A DNA stretch of 64,000 nt from Tipula vernalis (taxonomy: Eukaryota > Arthropoda > Insecta > Diptera > Tipulidae), in NCBI GenBank assembly GCA_958295665.1, contig OY282558.1, forward strand, positions 62,732,789 to 62,796,788. The letters run 5' to 3'. The position numbers were made by a program, and so were the translations under genes. Every line of letters starts with the position of its first letter. Position 1 is the stretch's first letter. The notes beneath the pieces were generated by a model, which saw nothing but the letters and a program-made list of their open reading frames with translations, was not told where the DNA came from and did not search any database. Positions 10,719 through 21,714 of this stretch are shown here, one piece after another.

Positions 10719-13432
10719 CAGTAGAACCTGCAAAGTTGACCATCTCTGAAAGTTGGCCACCTCCTTAACTTTTGTTGTTTTCCAAAATCATAAGATATTG
10801 GAAACATTTTCGTATAAAAATACCTCCACAAGTTGACCACCTCTATAACTTATATGTTGACCAGTAAATCAACGAAAAAAGTTTCAGTTTCGAATATTGT
10901 AGTCTGCTTAAGTTGACAAAAAAAAAAAAAAAATCGGTAATAATCTTCGGAAATAACCTTTGTTATGAAATGAATTTTCCTCTCTTCTATTTAATCATAT
11001 TTTCGTCAATTAACTCAAATTCTCTCTGAAAACAAAAAAATAATTGTTTCGATAATGTAATATGCATTCCTATTTCATTCATTATGTGTTTAGCATGTGC
11101 GTGCATTGCATAAAAAAAATTACAACTAAGTTTTTAAATAAGTAAGTTTTTTACGTGATTTTTTTAGTGTTTCTTACATATTTCGCTGGTCATTCGAGAC
11201 TTGGTCGATTTGATGGGAAATTGTTAGTCGTTTATAGTAGAATAAAGTAAGTACATACTGATTTTAGTGTCACTCTTAATACGTATGGTCGTACATCAAC
11301 GTATGTTTATCGTAATTTTTTAATATGGATCTAATTTACAGTAATTCTAGAAACAGTTTTAAAATGGCTAAAAGTAAACCGTTAAAGGAACTAAATCTTA
11401 AAGAAAAAATTGAAGTTCTAAAATTTTTGGAAATTAAGGAAAACAGTCAACGTTGCGCAGCAGCCAAATTTGGGATTTGTAAAACCACTGTGGCAAACAT
11501 TTTAGAAAATAGAGCAGAACTTTTTGATCGTTATGATTCGGAAAATGATGAACTAAAGAGAAAGCGGGAAAAAAACTGACTTTTCTGATATAAATGAAGC
11601 CACACTTAAATGGTTTAGGAAAATGAGATCGATAAATGCCAGAATATCTGGTCCAATAATCCAGGAGGCTGCAAAAAAATTTGCCGACGAATTTGGAATA
11701 ACAAATTTTCAAGCTTCAAATGGATGGCTTAACAGTTTTAAAACCCGTAACAACATTAGCCAAAAAATTCTTTGTGGAGAAGAAAATGAAGTAACAAGCC
11801 ATGCAGTAGAAATATTCAATGAAAAATTTAAAAACATAGCAAAACGCTACGATATGACTGATATATTTAATGCAGATGAATGTGCTTTATTTTATAAAAT
11901 GATGCCAGACCGGAGTCTAGTTGAGAAAGGTGATGTTTGTAAAAGCGGCAAAAAAATCAAAAGAACGCCTAACAATTTTATTGTGTTGTAGTAGCGCCGG
12001 GGAGAAATTAAAGCCCCTCGTAATTGGCAAAGCTGCCAAACCAAGAGCTTTTAAAGGACTTAATACTGAACATTTGCCGGTTATTTGGGAGGCAAATAAG
12101 ACGGCATGGATGACGTCCGACTTATTTAGTGATTGGGTCAAAATTATCAACTCCCAAATGCGAAGAAAACATAGAAAATTTTTATTAACAATCGATAATT
12201 GACCAGCACACCCAAAATTGGATAATTTATCCAATTTAGAATTTTTCTTTTTGCCGCCTAACTCTACTTCCAAATTACAGCCCTTAGACCAGGGTATCAT
12301 AAAAAATGTTAAATCCCATTATCGTAATAAAGTTTTACGGTATGTCATCCAACAAAGCGACACCAATGAAGCAAGCTTGTTGGCCAAAAATATCAACGTT
12401 CTCGATGCAGTTTTATGGATAGACGAAGCGTGGGGTAAGGTTACCGACATAACTATAAAAAATTGTTTTAAAAAAGCCCGATTTATGGATCAGCAATTAG
12501 AAATCGAAGAAGTAGCTGACCAATTGTTTGATGCTGGTTTGGATATTGCACTGAACGGAGTTTCTTTTGAAAATTACATCCAATTCGACAACGATGTTCA
12601 TACGTGTTCAACCCCGAATGAACCAGAACTAATTCAAGAGGTGGTACGAGAAATGCGACAAGGTGACAATGGTGAAATTTTGGCTGTGACAAGTGAATCA
12701 GATGAGGAAATCATGGAAGAACCAGAAAACGTGACTGAAAGTGAAGCTAGGGACGCCGTTTCAAAATTAAAAAAATATTCGCTTAAAATTGGAAGTGTGG
12801 AAATGTTACAGCAAGTTTCAAAACTTGAGGGCATGTTTTCTGATCTAAAATTACATTGAGGGATTGCAAAAGAAGATAAATGATTATTTTAAATAATTTT
12901 CTCTTCCGGCCGGGAATAATTGAACGCCTCCCTGAACTGTGTTATTAATACATACATGAATTATGTAGTTTATTTTATAAGTTATATTTATATGTACATA
13001 GTTTGTTGAATTCTATTTACATTTAAAATATTGAAATAAGTTGTGTACATATATGTACATATTATGATTTTTATATGATTTTAATACGAGTATGTTCCGA
13101 AGATTGTAATATTAAATAAAATCATATAATTAAATAAATAGAATTATGTCTATTAGTCGGTTTCGTTGAATTACTGTTCATAAATACTAATATACTTCTC
13201 GTGTTAATCGAAACACAATTAAAATGGTCTAACCACCGGTAGCATATTAGATATTCCATGAATTAATTAATATTCAACAAAAAAATTATTAAAGTTACGA
13301 TTTTTATTTTATTTTTAATAAAAACTTCAATGAAAACATCATTTTTCATTCAATTTATTTTAAGTTGACCACCTCTCTAAGTTGACCCTAAACCTTTAAT
13401 TTTAGGATGGTCAACTTATACAGGTTTTACTG
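10719..13432 (+). mobile_element. Tigger/pogo-type DNA transposon inserted in the BEL/Pao RT
   Basis: Terminal inverted repeats of about 28 bp start CAGTAGAACCTG at the left and, on the opposite strand, CAGTAAAACCTG at the right. A TA target duplication flanks them (10717-10718 and 13433-13434). Removing 10719-13434 joins the two halves of the BEL RT (…IQLTEL | LQKGGFNL…), which confirms the boundaries. An AGTTGACCACCTCT-like string recurs inside both ends. It encodes a CENP-B/pogo-like transposase, now inactive. Confidence 0.9.
11325..12859 (+). pseudogene. Tigger-type transposase (CENP-B-like DNA binding + DDE_1), broken
   Basis: The CENP-B N-terminal HTH is at 11360-11520 (LNLKEKIEVLKFLE, AAAKFGICKTTV). 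The Tc5-type second HTH is at 11640-11760 (WLNSFKTRNNIS). The DDE catalytic core has the first Asp in FNADECALFYK (about 11866), the second in LLTIDN (about 12195) and the third in LQPLDQGI (about 12280). Frameshifts lie near 11580 and 11930. A TGA at 12199-12201 stands where family members have Cys after IDN. The acidic tail to 12859 is typical. The protein would cut and paste the element at TA sites; this copy is dead, though all three catalytic Asp are still visible. Confidence 0.85.
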
Positions 13433-13434
13433 TA

Positions 13435-14862
13435 GTTCCGTTAGTTGGATTTGAATGGCTGATGCTTCTTTGATTGTGTCGCAGCCTGTCATGAGATCAT
13501 CGACATGGAAATCTGTTTGTAACACCTTTCATGCCGTAGGAAAGTTCTTTCTTTCGTCTTCTGCGATCTGCGTCTTCTGATTTAAAGTTTTTACTGCAAG
13601 ATAAGTGGCAGCTGCTGTTCCTTATGTTACTGTGTTAAGTTGGTACTCTTGAATCTTTTCTGAAGAGGAGTTTCGCCACAAAATTCGTTCAAAGTTTCTA
13701 TCTTCCTTGTTTATCCAAATCTGCCGAAACATTTTCTCTAAGTCGGCTGTGAAGACATATTTGGGCTTTCGCCATCTCATTACGATATGCCACAGGTCTT
13801 GTTGTATTTTTGGACCAACATGCATTACATCATTTAATGACCGGCCGTTGGTTGTTTTGGCGAACGCGTCAAAAACTACTCTTAACTTTGTTGTAGTACT
13901 TGATGGCTTGAGGATCGCATGATGGGGCATGTAATATTTTCCGTCGTTCAATTCTGTTGGTTGAATTTTCTTCACATGTCCGAGATATTCATATTCTTGC
14001 ATGAATTCTTTGTATTGTGTGGCTAATTCGTTGTTCTTCATGAGTTGCCTTTCTAGTTGGAGAAATCTTGCTGTTGCCATCTTTTTGGAATCTCCTAGGT
14101 CTGCCTGTTGTTGGAACGGAATTTTAAGAGTGTATCTACCGTCTGATTCTCTTTTGTGGGAATTTCGAAAATGTTGTTCACATTCTTCTTCATCAGTAGT
14201 TCCTCTAGTTACCAAAATTTCTTGAGGATTTTCTCAATTTCATCAGCTGTATTTTCCTTTGTTGTGATTGCTACGGTTTTGGTTAAAGGCTCGTCTGTTG
14301 AGTGTGAATTATTAGATCTTCCTAATATTATCCACCCAAACCTTGTACGTTGAGCAATTGGTTGTTGATTGTTTATTTTTATTATATCCGGTAATACTAT
14401 ATCAATAAGTAAGTCTATCGGTGCTGACATATGGAAGTTAGGATCGGCCAACTGAGGTAGATTTTTCCAAATCTGGCTTGTTATTATTCTCCGTGGTTGG
14501 TTGTCTGTAATTTTATTCACTACGTAAGCTTCTATTTCCAGGTTATACCTCGATAGAAATTGAGGCATAATTGATAGTTTAGCAGCCTTTTTGATTATTT
14601 CTTTGTTGTTTGCGCAAATGCCAGTTACGTGCAATTTTGTGCTACACGTTTTTGTTTGTAGTCTGTTTACTACGTTTGAAGTGATGAACGTGGCTTGTGA
14701 GCACGGATCTATAATGGCACGTAAATAACAATCTTGCCCATTCTTAGTTGTTGCCCTTACTAGTGCGGTTGGTAAGAGAATGTACGCGTCATTTATACTA
14801 GCGTGTAATGTAGTATTGCTGTTGTTTGCTGATCCGGGTTTGGTTGTTATTGATCCAATCAT
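13435..14862 (-). pseudogene. BEL/Pao protease and RT (N-terminal part), broken
   Basis: The aspartic protease of DUF1758 type is at 14400-14800, with LRAIIDPCSQATFIT in place of the usual D-S/T-G-S-Q motif. RT follows at 13622-14215: YYMPHHAILKP, KLRVVFDAFAKT, SLNDVMHVGPKIQQDL, FTADLEKMFRQIWI, all typical of Pao RT. The catalytic pair sits in FHVDDLMTG near 13520, just before the Tigger insertion. A frame change occurs near 14210, and stops and frame changes lie between 13622 and 13435. Confidence 0.8.
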
Positions 14863-14869
14863 CTTATTG

Positions 14870-16465
14870 TGTAGTAGCTGGTGATGCCGTCCTTTCCATT
14901 GTTGACATGATGTATTAGCCTTACATTCGGCTAACGCGTGGTCGCTTTTAAGACACCTTAGACCAATAATGATACCAGCTGATTTTTGTCAAGAATGTTC
15001 ATTGCTTTAAATTTAGAACAATCTGCAAGAACAGTCTGCTTTGGTTGCAGACAATGCAGGCTTTGGTTGGACTCGTTGTCAATAGAGATGTTTTTGTAGT
15101 AGTTGCTAGTTTACGAAAGTTTGAAGATTTTTCTCGATAAACTGCTTCTAATGACGTAAAACGCGATTCAAGGAACTTCATGAAATTTTTAAGAGTTTGA
15201 ATTTCTCTTGGATTCTCTAGTGACATCTCGTATGCTCTCAGGGATTCGTGATCCATTTTTTTGGCCAGTACGAATATCACTATTTGATCCCAAGAATCAG
15301 TGTCATGTAAACATTCTCTGGTCGTGTCGTATAATCCCTTATGGCTGGTGCGGATTCGGTATTTATTGTTGGTTTTGCCATCAAGGTATGAATGTATTTG
15401 TTTACGTTCATCCTGCGATTATCGTATCTTGTTTTGATTAAGTCCCATGCGGGTTCATAGTTTTCTCCCACGGATTGCAGGTGATTTATCAGCCTGGCTG
15501 CTTGACCTCCAATGTAGGTCTTTAGATAATTAATCTTGTGTGTGTTGTTAAGTGCTTGATTGTTGTGCACTAATTGTTCAAAGACGTCATGAAATGCCAT
15601 CCATTTCATATATTCTCCATTAAAGTGGGGTATTTGTATTTCGGGAAGCTTAATTTCTGCCGGCTTTGTATTGTTTGTTCTTCATGATCACCTCTACTAC
15701 TATTTCGTCATACGCTTTTCGTATTGTGACGTAGTATTCATCTATGAAGTATTTTGTTGTTGTTTCATCATCCTCAGTCGCCTCCAGGCATATGTTGTCG
15801 TAAAGATCTGATACTTGATTCATCATTCTCTCCATGTGAGCTAATGATAAATTCAATGATGCTTCAGCTTCTCCTTGTTCCAATTTGTTTTTTGTGGACT
15901 TTATCTGTTTGTATAAGCTCCTCATTTTGATGTCTTGTTGTTTGAATTTTAGCGATTGTCTGAATTCAAGGTTTGACTCAACCTTTGACGTCTCGGGTAA
16001 TGGACTATGCCTGAATTCGCTTGGTGATGCCTCTGTGTCAGTGTTGTTGATCTCTACAGATGGAGTGATACTGAGTTATTTGAAATTGATTGTTGCATCT
16101 GCTGTTGGAAGTGGTGTGGATGGCAGCCCCGAATCTTTTAGGCGTTGTCGCATTTCCTCAATAGTTTTTTGGTAATTATCTGCCACATTTTGCCTATCCT
16201 TGTAGTACTGATCTGTTGACTTCAGTGGTGGTTGAAATTCTCTTATTAAATTGTCGTCATCGATGTACTCTTTGTATAGCTTCTTCAAAGCTGTTATTTT
16301 TTTTCCAGATATGTTTTCGTTTTATAGTTTGTGATGAGTTGCTCTATTTCTTTCTCTCTAGTGGAACAACAAGTGTCTGCTTCACGGTGCAGTTGTTTGG
16401 ATATCCGCCGGTTGTTGCTGACGTTGTTTGGCATATTTGGTTGTTGTCAGTTTTAATGGCTCGAA
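14870..16465 (-). pseudogene. BEL/Pao gag, broken
   Basis: Minus-strand pieces: an N-terminal helical part (15650-15925 and 16076-16288), then a DUF1759-like core at 15280-15609 (AFHDVFEQLVHNN, YLKTYIGGQAARLI, AWDLIKTRYDNRR). A C-terminal Cys/His region at 14870-15080 follows (CIVC, then CLKSDHALAEC and GRHHQLLH, the usual BEL finger region). These lie in several frames. Gag forms the capsid of the element. The start next to the LTR is near 16460, with no clean ATG identified. Confidence 0.7.
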
Positions 16466-16472
16466 GGACCAA

Positions 16473-16859
16473 TGTTAATCTAGCAAATACTGTGCTTAAG
16501 TTGTAAGGCTAAGCGTTGCTTGATTAGCGAATTTATCCAATTAAATTACCGCTGGTGGGGTTTAATTAGACGGAGAATTAGAAACTACACGTTTGGTGAT
16601 TAAGTTTTATTCTGATTTATTTTTAATAAATTTCGAGATTAAATACATTTTTAGAAACTGCTTAATAGCGAGTTTTCATAATCTTTCTTTTTTTTTTATA
16701 ATGTTGTCTATATTCTTAGAATACTACAATAAAATATTATGCGAAGCTGACAAATAATATGTGTGCATACTTCCGTTATTAATAATTCACTTTATGCAAC
16801 CTGAACAATTTTATTACTTAAAATTAAAATGATGACTTGACAAATAAGCCCTGTTCACA
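16473..16859 (-). repeat. 5' LTR of the BEL/Pao element
   Basis: On the minus strand the segment starts TGTGAACAGGG and ends TAACA, about 387 bp. It is followed at once by TTGGTCCTTCGAGCC, a sequence I recall from the leader/primer region of BEL elements. The outer boundary is supported independently: kinase exon 2 homology runs up to position 16860 and stops. No second LTR is present for comparison, so a target duplication cannot be scored. Confidence 0.6.
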
Positions 16860-17690
16860 GATGAAGGTGGTAGTCAAATGTTTGTGATATGTACGAAGTA
16901 ATTCGTCGAAATATTGTTCACGTACTTCAATCGAGGCTGAGGTGACGAAAAAGTAGATTATATCTAGTAGGGGTGTACCAAAATTGATAATTTAGAAATC
17001 AATCTAAAAGATGTAAAACACAAAGTTAAACTCAAGTCATTTTATATTTAAGGCAAAATAAAATACTTGCCAGACGTATCTCGATCGGATTCTCGTTTTC
17101 ATCGTATCGAAAAAGCATGTTGTTCAGCCGTGAATCCCCATGGTTTAAAATGACAAAGTCACCAGGCTTAGGTTTCAATGAATTGTACAACGCTTCAAAT
17201 AATCCGTCCTGATATTTCAACATTTTGCTACGCTACGGCCGCAACACTTCATAATGTTCGAAAATCACCAAATTCGGCTATTTTCTTGAAATACCAGGTA
17301 CAGTGTTCCAGGTTAAGACGCAGCTGACTATCTTGCATCCGATATCCGCTAGCTGAGAGATCCCCTAATATTATTAGTTTGGTTGACTTGTACGCTGTTG
17401 TGTAACAACATTTGTAACACCTCCAGCATTTTAAAGCCTGATATACTTGATTTGATTATAAAATTGTATGCTGTTGTGAAATCTTCACCCTCAACTTCCA
17501 GTCCAATTCGATACACCATGGAAATGTAATTTTCACCATCAGCAACAGTAGGTTTTATCAAAGTAAACTTTACCTCAAATTTTCTTTTATCGATATTTAG
17601 TTCTTTCTCGATGATTGGTTCGAATAATTTTTGGTCGAGCCATTCTGGCCTTTGTACAATTTCACTTGACGTATTACCGGTAACACCTCT
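16860..17690 (-). pseudogene. CHK/EcKinase-like pseudogene, minus strand, truncated by BEL LTR
   Basis: Exon 1 pieces match the plus-strand kinase at 51957: EIVQRPEWLDQKLFE (about 17600-17670), VADGENYISMVYRIG (about 17510-17550), LNLEHCTWYFKKIAEF, and the catalytic LNHGDSRLNNMLF (about 17100-17150). An intron at 17004-17070 (67 bp, GC donor, AG acceptor) separates exon 2 (16860-17003). Exon 2 reads IDF, then a premature TAA, then INFGTPLLDI, and continues to the BEL LTR. There are internal deletions between 17223 and 17349, and no start codon was found. The family phosphorylates small hydroxylated substrates (ecdysteroid-kinase-like fold); the substrate here is unknown. Confidence 0.8.
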
Positions 17691-17980
17691 TAATAAAAAC
17701 TAATTATTATTTACTGTGTGTTTTGATAAAAAAACGCTATTTCGGTAATTTTTCTCCTATCAAACTAACTACTTAACGATTGATTAGCCCAAAACCAACA
17801 ATTTGCTTTTAAACATTTGTCACTTAGCGTTTACGTCACACAACATTATCAGTAGCCGATTTAAATATAAAATTTTTAGCACATTTGACATTCTTATCTA
17901 CGTTAAATATATAACGTGCTCGTCGTACATTATGAAACCCCAAAATATTGTACACAACTCGCACAGTTTAATTCATAAAA
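17691..17980. promoter_or_regulatory. Divergent intergenic region between two head-to-head kinase-like genes
   Basis: About 290 bp separate the start regions of the minus-strand and plus-strand kinase-like pseudogenes. The same spacer, with small indels, occurs at 51656-51956. It is therefore the likely shared promoter of the original pair. I see AT-rich blocks (TATAAAATTTTTAGC near 17867) but no motif I would assign firmly. Confidence 0.35.
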
Positions 17981-19091
17981 TCGTAATCGTTGGTGACACG
18001 AGTTCAATTAGTTGTCACGATAAAAAATGATGAAACAAGTGCACGCTCAATTAATTTTATAGTCAAATCGAATATTAGCGGATTGCAAATTATCGAGGAC
18101 ATGGAAGTGTTCGACGAATTGGATGTAACCGTTGAAATTGCACCGGAATGTTTCCTGACGACAAAACGTATACGTACGAAAAAAATTATTATTTTGGAAG
18201 ATTTGGCGGAACGCGGTTACATAATGAAAAATCGTTTGGACGGCCTCGATTTGGAACACTGCAAATTGTATTACAAAAAAATTGGCTGAATTTCATGCAA
18301 TGACCGCCGCTTATCACGATAAATTTGGAGATTTCCATAAACGATTTCATAAACTCTATTTCGATTACGATTACAAAGCGTTTTTTAATTCGCGCGTCAC
18401 TAAGTCCATGGGTGAGTTTACGGCGATTTTTGATCGGTACGATGCCCTTCGTCGGTTTTCTAGTAAAGTGGCAAATTATGGTGAAAATTTATTCGAATCC
18501 ATCTACAATATGATGGTTCCAAAACCGGATGACTTTTTAGTATTAAACCACGGTGACTCGTGGTTGAATAACGTTATGTTTTTAAGTGATGCAAATAATA
18601 AACTGATTGATGCGCGACTGGTGAGTAAATCTTGCATTTTGTATACTTTATAGTTTATTTAAGTTTTTTTTTTGCAGATTGATTTCCAATTGGCAAATTT
18701 TGGTTCACCTCTAATCGACATTTTCTATTTTTTTGTATCGTCACCCACAAATGATGTGCGCGAACATCATTTTGATGAACTAATTCGAACGTACCATGAC
18801 CATTTGACTGCCAACTTGGCAAAATTTAATTATTCCAAACGTGTACCAACGTTACGGGAATTACACATTGAAATTTTGGAGAAAGGATTTTTAGCTGCAT
18901 ATTTTATAACAGCCATTACAACAATAGCCCTACTCGATTCCACGGATTCCGATAAATCTGAAATATTTATGCAGGAAGATGATAAAGCGGCCCGGTATCG
19001 TTACACATTATATAATAATCCGCGTTATTTGAAGGCGGTCGAATCAACATTTAAATTTCTAGATAATCGTGGAATGTTAGAAAAATTGTAA
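17981..19091 (+). pseudogene. CHK/EcKinase-like pseudogene, copy 1 of the plus-strand gene
   Basis: Nearly the same sequence as the intact gene at 51957-53251 but damaged. The first roughly 170 coding bases, including the ATG, are deleted (homology resumes at TTGGTGACACG near 17990). A second deletion of about 40 bases lies after 18113. There are extra bases near 18172, and one extra A in a run near 18280 shifts the frame. The catalytic LNHGDSWLNNVMF (about 18535-18575), the intron 18621-18677 (GT-AG) and exon 2 (18678-19091, IDFQLANFG onward) are preserved. It lost function after the duplication that made the two copies. Confidence 0.9.
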
Positions 19092-19996
19092 ACAAATTGA
19101 AGTGTTCTAAAAATAAATAAAAAACTAAAAAAAAATGTAATTTGTGGTATTTGAGTTCCAAATTTCATTGTAAGTGTGCCACAATTAAAAATTTCGTGGC
19201 ACACGTATTCATATCACCTATCTCAATAAAATGAGTCGCTCTTATCTTATCTGTGGCTGCGTGGAAAAAAACAATGAATTATCACTCAGGTGTAATAATT
19301 ATATGGCGCACACAATAATATTGCTTTAAAAAAAAGTTGAATGGTATACTTAACCTCGATGGGAGAATGCGAGCCCCATTTATACGTTGGAAGTTATGGC
19401 AGAACAGTAACTTACATGGCATGATAATTTATCGATAACCATCCCATCAATGGTTCCAAACTTTGAAAATGAAGTTTACTAGCTCAACGGTTGCAGGTCG
19501 TTCGTTAGTTTCGGAGCCAACATTTGTGACTGGCTTCGAGAGAATGTCGTTGCAAGTAAAATTGGATACCAGAAGCCTGAATTTTGTTACTGTAACAAAA
19601 AATGTTTGTAAGTTAAATAAAACCAAGTTTGACCTCCAAGCGACCTTAACTTTACTTTTTATGCAAGAATCAATGTCAAGAAAATGTATTATTCGGAAAT
19701 GCTGATGAATTGTGTCACTAGTATTCCCTATTATTTCGGCATAGAGTACGTTCCGCTCGGTGCGTTAAAATTCTTCGAGTTATGAAGTAAAATAGCAAAA
19801 TTATATTTGTATAAAATATGTAGACAGGGTGAGTCTGGCAAAAAGCTCACCCTGGATAACTCAAAAATGGTTAGAGATACTGATAAGGACTGTCGATAGT
19901 CCTCATTAAACTAGATAACTTCTTAATTTAAAAACACTTTCTTTGCTCACATCTTTAAAGCTAAGGTCATTCAAAGTCATCCAATTAAAGTCATAT

Positions 19997-19998
<2 letters not shown>

Positions 19999-20082
<84 letters not shown>
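19999..20082. repeat. (AT)n microsatellite
   Basis: About 42 uninterrupted AT units followed by ATTTATATCT. The copy at 54172-54255 lacks that last extension. The third copy of the surrounding repeat has lost the run and carries a mariner-type element at the equivalent point (40160). Confidence 0.95.
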
Positions 20083-20088
<6 letters not shown>

Positions 20089-20693
20089 CTATTCACCAGA
20101 CAAATTTCCTTCTTTCGTCAGACAACTTTGATAATGTGTTATTTCTCTGCATGTCTGACAATTTTCGAGAAAAAAGCCCACAGTTGCTACCCAATTTTCT
20201 AAACTATTCCTGACCTCTTAAAACCGCTAATTTCTTAGTAAACCAAACGAAATCTGGATATATCAAAATTTTTTGATTGGGAAGAATTTCAAATGAATTT
20301 GGTAAGGCATTTTATAACAACATTTTATAAGGTAAAGTTTCTCAAATTCATCGAAAGTGATATTACAACATCCTACCCTAGGTTACGCTTCAAAAGCTTC
20401 TGATCCAAAATTAACAATTCTATAAGTTTCCAGCACTGATGGGAGGAAGAATCAATAATGAAAATTGATGTAAAAGGAAGGACGGATATGACCATTCAAA
20501 AGTAGATGTTTCAAGTTCCTGGTGATCTAATTTGTCATGAAATGTGAAAATCTGAAAAATATCGCTTTACCAACTCCAGTTAAAAAACCTCTAAACAATT
20601 AATTAGACAACTGCTCACTTGTTGAACACACACAGGCAATAGTTTGTTATAAATAGGAAATAGGCATAACCACCTTCATTCTCGACAGTCTTA

Positions 20694-20884
20694 CCACAGA
20701 ATACCCAGAAGCGACATAATGCGATTTTTTTTATAGAGAAACATGGAATAATTTTTTTACCTTGGTAAGATTTTCAGTATAAGTTGTCATTCAGTGGCTG
20801 AAAATTTAAAATTAACATGTAAAATGTAAGAGAAGGGGGAAAATTTCTTGATCCACTAATGTCCCCTCTGGTTATATTCTGTGG
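20694..20884. mobile_element. MITE, 191 bp, CCACAGAATA termini
   Basis: The ends are inverted: CCACAGAATACCCAGAAG on the left, and CCACAGAATATAACCAGAG when the right end is read on the other strand. A TCTTA direct repeat lies on each side (20689-20693 and 20885-20889), consistent with a 5-bp target duplication. No coding capacity. The same element is at 54861-55051, and relatives are at 42694, 62249 and 62357. Confidence 0.8.
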
Positions 20885-21714
20885 TCTTACACTCAAAATA
20901 AAACTAATTAACGTTAGTAAAAATGTCGATAATAAAAGTTACATCAATAGAATTAAAATCATGTCTCGTTTGAAAAATGCATCTTCGAAACAGCGAATGA
21001 GGAAAACCAATTTTATTGAAATATAACGCTAAAGGCTGGTATTCACGTACAACTAATCAATTCCAAACTGCTAGAATACTGTCAAAATAGTTCAATTCCC
21101 AATTCCCAGGGAATAGCCAGAATAGGGCCACAGGAAAACGATGAAATAAAACAGCTAATTTTGACATATTTATAGCTGATTCATCAACTAACAACTTATT
21201 ATTAAATTTATATTTTTTGATGTGTAAGGCACGTTAATATTTTCCACTCGATGATCTCAAATTAATTCAAACACTCATCGATCTGTTAAACTTTATAATT
21301 CTTATTTATTTCGTTCACCGATTAATTTATCACTTGATTATTACAATATTCTCCGCTTTCTTATACCTTCACTTTCAGCGACACGATTCCAAATGCCAAC
21401 ACCTTTTCCGCCGCTCCCTGTCGCCCGGTGTGTGTAAATTCCATTAACCTTCCACCCGTACCACTACTCCCTACTACCCAGCATACCTTATGTCTACTGG
21501 GTTAACATCTGTCATTTACCCTACATCTCGGCCTATCTGACTTAACATCGCCCTCGATGTCCTTCCCAACTCTCCCTTAAAACTGCCTCTATCATTTAAT
21601 TCATTTATTCAAAAAAACATATAACAATTCAGTTCTAATTTATATCTGTAATTCCTTCCCCGCTTCCCTTGTTCTCCCTTGCGCATTCAGTCCTCCTCAT
21701 CCTGCAATTAATAA

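Larger units (their letters stand above)
7312..16859 (-). mobile_element. BEL/Pao retrotransposon with envelope gene, decayed, 3'-truncated
   Basis: Minus-strand order: LTR (16473-16859), gag, DUF1758-type protease, RT, RNase H, integrase with a DUF5641-like tail, then an F-like envelope gene. This is the layout of roo-type BEL/Pao elements. It had inserted in exon 2 of a kinase-like gene: the kinase reading frame runs up to 16860 and the LTR starts there. The 3' LTR is missing, because the envelope region stops at 7312 against non-LTR fragment 1. A Tigger transposon (10719-13432) later landed in the RT. Many frameshifts and stops. Confidence 0.85.
19092..21714. repeat. Non-coding part of duplication copy 1
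   Basis: Matches 53252-55880 almost base for base, with scattered substitutions and small indels. It holds an (AT)n tract, a 191-bp MITE and a segment at about 19748-20600 that is also present, interrupted, at 39888-42693. The short open frames inside do not survive between the copies as coding (one is broken here and open there), so I call no gene. Confidence 0.8.

Noticed and set aside
19463..19705. 80-residue open frame present in both duplication copies (also 53636-53878)
   Set aside because: It is preserved only because the copies are recent. No domain, no start context, and it lies in a dispersed non-coding region.
19943..20131. Open frame with a long Ile-Tyr repeat (also 54116-54298)
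   Set aside because: It is only the (AT)n microsatellite read as codons.
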